Shown: positions 60,292-64,000 of the stretch, piece by piece
How the letters are laid out: each line of letters starts with the position of its first letter
Position numbering within the stretch: the stretch's first letter is position 1
Source: Sulfurovum sp. UBA4779
Lineage (GTDB): Bacteria > Campylobacterota > Campylobacteria > Campylobacterales > Sulfurovaceae
NCBI GenBank assembly: GCA_002403155.1
Contig: DHHF01000004.1
Location: 1-64,000, forward strand
Length of the DNA stretch: 64,000 nt
Direction: 5' to 3'
Notes under the pieces: generated by a model
Database searches by the model: none
What the model saw: only the letters and a program-made list of their open reading frames with translations
What the model was told of the DNA's origin: nothing
Program-made: the position numbers and the translations under genes

Positions 60292-63200
60292 GCCGTCTCC
60301 CAATTGGATAGAAAAAATTCTTAAAAAACCGCATATTATTTTCTCCTTTTTGGCACTTTTTGTGTTTGCCGGTATGCTGGGATACAGCAAAATTCATCGC
60401 AATCTTTTTCCCAACTCAAACTATCCGGAGATAGCTTTAGTCATCATAGAACCGGGCGCTTCTGCAAAAAGCATTGCAAGCAATATTGCGCTTGTAGCCG
60501 AAGAAGAACTTTACACCCTTGATGAAATCAGGCGCGTTTATTCCAATACGATCGACGAAGTAACCGTTATCCGTGCAGAATTTGAATACAGCAAAAATAT
60601 CGATACGGCAGCGAACGACGTCACCAATGCCCTCTCAAAAATACGGGCCAAACTCCCTTCGGACATTCAAGAACCGCAAATCATAAAAATTACCGAAGCA
60701 ACCGCCCCCATACTTGTAGTTGCGATGTCTCCCAAAAATGATGCAATCGCTTTGGAAGATATCCGTGATTTGGCAAACAGTGAGATTAAACATGCGCTGC
60801 TGAAAACAAAAGGCATCGCCAATGTAGATATATTTGGCGGCCACCAAAAAGAACTGCAAATTATTATAGACAAAAAAAAGCTTGACAGCCTTCGTCTTTC
60901 ATTGGGCGATGTGCTTGCCGCTATCCAAAAAAGCGACAAAGAATATGCAATCGGATTTATAAGCAACGACAAACATCGCTATCTGGTGAAATCGCAAGGC
61001 AAAAGAGAACAGGTACAAAAACTTAAACATTTGTCGCTCTCTTCGGATGTCAAACTTGCCGATATAGCAGAAATCTATTTTGGACACTACGAAAATACGG
61101 CTGCGTATTTTGGCAACGGCAAAAAAGCGATTGCCCTCTCCGTCCAACGCTCGCTCAGTGCAGACGTTATTTCTACCATAGAAGAAGCCGAAAAAATCAT
61201 CGAAAAATGCAAATCCAAATTTACAGAAGTAAATTTTGAGATATCCGATACGCAAAAAGACACTATCGAACAAAGCATACAAAATATGCTCGAATCTTTA
61301 CGCGATGCGATTATCATGTCAACCATTGTTGTTTTTTTGTTTCTTGCAAGTTTTCGTCAAATCCTGGTTATTCTGGTGACGATCCCGCTGGTTTATACAT
61401 CCACTATCGCGCTCATGTGGCTTACAGGAATCGATTTTAATGTCATTACGCTGACTGCTATCATTTTGGCCCTTGGTCTTTTGCTGGATGATACCGTCGT
61501 AGTTGTTGAAAATATAGAGCGGCACTACAAAGAGTTGGGCAAACCCATCCGAAATGCTGTCTTGGACGGCACAAAAGAGATAATGTTTGCGGATTTAAGC
61601 GGCTCGATCACTACCATGGTAGCCCTTGCACCGATGCTTTTTGTAGGAGGCTATCCTCAAACCGTTTTTGCACCCCTGGTTGGTACGTTGCTTTTGGCAC
61701 TTCTGGCCTCTTATGTTATTTCCATCATCGCCGTGCCGCTGCTTTCATTATACATTTTAACAATCCAAAATCCCATTCTTTTAAAAATAGAAAACGGCTT
61801 TCACTCTATTATCAGCAGAACAACTGCCCTGCTTCATGCCTTATTCGCCTCTGTCGTAAAAACAGCCATCGCCAAAAAAAGTATAGGAATTGCCTACTTT
61901 GCCGCACTGATTGTACTTTTTATTATTTCGATAAAAGTTGTGATGCCGGTGGTAGGACAAGAATTGATGCCTCCGATGGATACGGGCGGAGTAAACATTA
62001 AAATTACGACCGACACCAATCTTCCTATAGAAAAAAGCGAAGAGGTGATGAGCGAAATTAACAGCGTCATCCAAAAACACGGAAAAGTTCTTCGTATTTC
62101 GGGCAGCATCGGAAGCGAACCTGGCGTACTAAGTATCGGAAGCGGCAGCGGAACGGATTATCTATCGATCGTAGCAACCTATGTCGACAGGTATCAACGA
62201 GACAAAACGATTTGGGAGATATCGGACGCCTTGCGCAAAGAAATTGCTCAAATTGCGCACGTCAAGGATCTTGACATTGCCCCTTACGGCGCAACAGGCC
62301 TTGCAAGTATCCGTGCAAGTGTCAATGCAATGCTGAGCGGGTCCGATTTTGAAACGCTTTATGAAGCAGGAACAGAAGTGGAATCGGCATTAAAACAAAC
62401 AAAAGGGATCGTTGCTGCTTCAAAAACATGGGATATGGATAAGACGGTATACAATCTCATCATAGACGAAGCGCAGGCTATGAAATACGGTTTAACTTAT
62501 ACCGATATAACTACCCAGGTACAAACCGTCCTCAGAGGCGTATCGGTTGCCGCTTTTCCCAAAAGCAACCATACTGACTATAATGTAAGAGTCTGGTTTC
62601 CCAAAGAACAAATCAATACGATTGAAAGCGTGCTGTCTTTGTATATAGATTCGCCCAAAGGCAAGATCCCTTTAAATGCGATAGCCTCTCTTTCTGGCAT
62701 CAAAGAACCCACTGTCATTACAAGGGAAGGGCTCAACTATACGATTGAGGTCTATGGCCATAGAGAAAAAGATGCCATTTCTCACATAATGCAGGATTTT
62801 GAAAAACAGTTTGATGCCATCAAACTGCCGCAAGATGTACAGCTTGAACAGATCGGAGACATTAAACATTTCCAATCTTCTGCAAAACGAATGATAGCGG
62901 CCGTCATCGTTGCAATCATCTTGATATTTTTGACGCTGATCATGATGTTTGGCAGCATGAAGATCTCTTTAATGATTATATTTTCTATTCCATTGACGGT
63001 CATAGGCGCTTCTTGGACAATGCTAGCCATCAATTATCATGTTTCCATGCCTTCCATGATGGGATTCATCCTCCTATCGGGCATTATTGTCAATAATGCT
63101 ATTTTGCTCATCCATTTTGCGCTTGAACAGATGAAACAAGGCATCAACAAAACAGAAGCGATGCTTGAATCCATCAAAATTCGCACACGTCCCGTGTTGA

Positions 63201-63385
63201 TGACGGCATTTTCAGTCTCTGTAGGAATGTTTCCTATTGCCCAGGGTGCGGCAATCGGCCTTGAGAGGCTTGCCCCGTTAGGCGCTGTAGCGATCGGAGG
63301 ACTCATCATAGGAACCCTGATGACTTTGGTATTTATTCCTATTTTATTTATCTGGATTGTTAAAAATAATCAGCCTATAGTATAG
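60284..63385 (+). CDS. RND family efflux permease
   Basis: The 1033-residue inner-membrane protein has the 12-segment RND layout with two large periplasmic domains. The proton-relay aspartates are in the fourth segment (LALGLLLDDTVVVVENIERH near 385-405). It lacks the longer N-terminal signature of heavy-metal CzcA types, so an organic substrate such as a drug or detergent is more likely. ATG 60284 starts 8 bases before the adaptor stop, with AGGA 5-8 bases upstream. The upstream in-frame 10 codons overlap the adaptor. A strong terminator follows. Confidence 0.93.
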   Translation: MNKPSPNWIEKILKKPHIIFSFLALFVFAGMLGYSKIHRNLFPNSNYPEIALVIIEPGASAKSIASNIALVAEEELYTLDEIRRVYSNTIDEVTVIRAEFEYSKNIDTAANDVTNALSKIRAKLPSDIQEPQIIKITEATAPILVVAMSPKNDAIALEDIRDLANSEIKHALLKTKGIANVDIFGGHQKELQIIIDKKKLDSLRLSLGDVLAAIQKSDKEYAIGFISNDKHRYLVKSQGKREQVQKLKHLSLSSDVKLADIAEIYFGHYENTAAYFGNGKKAIALSVQRSLSADVISTIEEAEKIIEKCKSKFTEVNFEISDTQKDTIEQSIQNMLESLRDAIIMSTIVVFLFLASFRQILVILVTIPLVYTSTIALMWLTGIDFNVITLTAIILALGLLLDDTVVVVENIERHYKELGKPIRNAVLDGTKEIMFADLSGSITTMVALAPMLFVGGYPQTVFAPLVGTLLLALLASYVISIIAVPLLSLYILTIQNPILLKIENGFHSIISRTTALLHALFASVVKTAIAKKSIGIAYFAALIVLFIISIKVVMPVVGQELMPPMDTGGVNIKITTDTNLPIEKSEEVMSEINSVIQKHGKVLRISGSIGSEPGVLSIGSGSGTDYLSIVATYVDRYQRDKTIWEISDALRKEIAQIAHVKDLDIAPYGATGLASIRASVNAMLSGSDFETLYEAGTEVESALKQTKGIVAASKTWDMDKTVYNLIIDEAQAMKYGLTYTDITTQVQTVLRGVSVAAFPKSNHTDYNVRVWFPKEQINTIESVLSLYIDSPKGKIPLNAIASLSGIKEPTVITREGLNYTIEVYGHREKDAISHIMQDFEKQFDAIKLPQDVQLEQIGDIKHFQSSAKRMIAAVIVAIILIFLTLIMMFGSMKISLMIIFSIPLTVIGASWTMLAINYHVSMPSMMGFILLSGIIVNNAILLIHFALEQMKQGINKTEAMLESIKIRTRPVLMTAFSVSVGMFPIAQGAAIGLERLAPLGAVAIGGLIIGTLMTLVFIPILFIWIVKNNQPIV

Positions 63386-63397
63386 ATTGAATATAAA

Positions 63398-63436
63398 ACA
63401 AGCATAAACGCGATCCTTTTATGCTTGTTCTTTTTT
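63398..63436. terminator. Bidirectional rho-independent terminator after the RND operon
   Basis: Arms AACAAGCATAAA (63398-63409) and TTTATGCTTGTT (63418-63429) pair perfectly over 12 bases, followed on the plus strand by a C and six T. It sits 12 bases past the RND stop and at the end of the convergent ATPase gene, so it could end both. Confidence 0.85.
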
Positions 63437-64000
63437 ATTCATATTCTATCTCTATCATGCTCTTTTGTTTTTTAGGGAAAATTTGTCTTTTCACTTTTAA
63501 TGCACCCAAATATTTTTTTGAGCCGTTATTATCTTTATCCAAAAGAACATATCTGCTCTCATCTTCGCTGATATCACCCTTCTCGTTTCTAATGTATTCT
63601 ACACGGTACACCAACCTCACCGCATCGACAAATGCGCTTGCTCCTCTGCTTTGAGATGAATTTTTCGTTCCGTGATGAATAAAAATAATGGTTTTTTTCT
63701 CTTTCGTTGCCCATCTGGTAAACAAATTGATAAACATACGGGCATGGGCATTGTTATTTTCATCTGCACCGAACATTGCTATAAGCGGATCCAGGATAAT
63801 GACATCATACGCATTCAACATTCGCTTAAATTGATAAAACTTGCCGTTGATTGAAATGCTTCCCCTGCTCTCTTCCAAAAAATGTATCGTTTCCGCATCC
63901 GCTCCGACAATGTGAAGATTTTTTTCAAAAACCAAAACATCCGTTTCCAAAATTTGCCCGGCTATCATCTCAAAACGAGACCTCGACAACCCTAAAGGAT
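63435..64000 (-). CDS. RecA-like/AAA_25 ATPase, partial at the window edge
   Basis: The visible 188 residues are the C-terminal part of a RecA-fold ATPase of the AAA_25/RepA type found in plasmid or phage replication and in DnaB-related helicases. YDVIILDPLIAMFGADENNN is the Walker B region and KKTIIFIHHGTKN the sensor strand, followed by SRGASAFVDAVRLVYRVE. The frame is open through the last base, so the Walker A part lies outside the window; the TTG at 63989 is not a real start. It could belong to an integrated element that continues to the right. Confidence 0.75.
   Translation of the reverse strand, partial: PLGLSRSRFEMIAGQILETDVLVFEKNLHIVGADAETIHFLEESRGSISINGKFYQFKRMLNAYDVIILDPLIAMFGADENNNAHARMFINLFTRWATKEKKTIIFIHHGTKNSSQSRGASAFVDAVRLVYRVEYIRNEKGDISEDESRYVLLDKDNNGSKKYLGALKVKRQIFPKKQKSMIEIEYE

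Overview
The window reads as a chromosomal segment of a Campylobacterota (Epsilonproteobacteria) bacterium, probably a free-living, denitrifying, sulfur-oxidiser-like relative of Sulfurimonas, Sulfuricurvum or Sulfurovum. The main evidence is a clade II nitrous oxide reductase locus in the gene order known from Wolinella (nosZ-B-D-G-C1-C2-H-F-L-Y-L), with a Sec-exported NosZ that carries a C-terminal cytochrome c domain. Moderate-to-low GC and short or overlapping intergenic spacings fit this. No rRNA, tRNA, CRISPR array or prophage was seen.

Layout. 0-5.6 kb: a small unknown protein, an AraC-methyltransferase (Ada-like) fusion, and a divergent pair of units for nitric-oxide/di-iron chemistry (FmdE-like, hemerythrin, DUF2249 and a multi-pass membrane protein on the minus strand; DUF438 hemerythrin-PAS and MOSC proteins on the plus strand). 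A perfect FNR-type box lies between them. 5.7-11.3 kb: indolepyruvate oxidoreductase iorAB, phenylacetate-CoA ligase, a tandem ACT protein, a hotdog thioesterase, a small HTH-like protein and a LysE exporter. 11.4-16.6 kb: Hsp20, metK, YceI-TetR, NUDIX, DUF488 and a Xer-type tyrosine recombinase with a large palindrome just upstream. 16.7-19.8 kb: a metal-homeostasis island (DmeF-like CDF, MFS, RcnR-like sensor with all four metal ligands, MntP).

19.8-37.6 kb: an 18-kb nitrous-oxide/copper supercluster on the minus strand. The nosZ operon is preceded by a second unit that holds three more NosL-family proteins (five in total), a FtsX/LolD-type ABC transporter, an unrecognised CPYC membrane protein and a DsbD_2/TauE-like protein. 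An OmpR/histidine kinase pair sits upstream. A strong hairpin terminator separates nosZ from nosB. The NosL-ABC-CPYC unit is the best candidate for a little-described system, possibly for periplasmic copper or thiol delivery.

37.8-40.1 kb: methyltransferase, host-attachment-family protein, AmrS radical SAM enzyme. 40.1-48.2 kb: a compact minus-strand operon acsA-E1alpha-E1beta-E2-ACP-lipM-lipA-lpdA that encodes a complete 2-oxoacid dehydrogenase plus its own lipoate-building route with a dedicated acyl carrier protein. A 24-bp perfect palindrome lies upstream. 48.3-56.2 kb: DegP/S-like protease, CaCA exchanger, DksA-like protein with half of its zinc cysteines, exported proteins including an OmpA-type protein, MarR-SDR, and a Sel1-repeat protein. 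56.4-57.8 kb: a decayed IS200/IS605 element whose tnpB is interrupted by an in-frame amber codon and whose tnpA survives only as a C-terminal stub. 57.9-63.4 kb: TolC-adaptor-RND efflux operon ending in a strong terminator. The last gene, a RecA/AAA_25-like ATPase, runs off the right edge.
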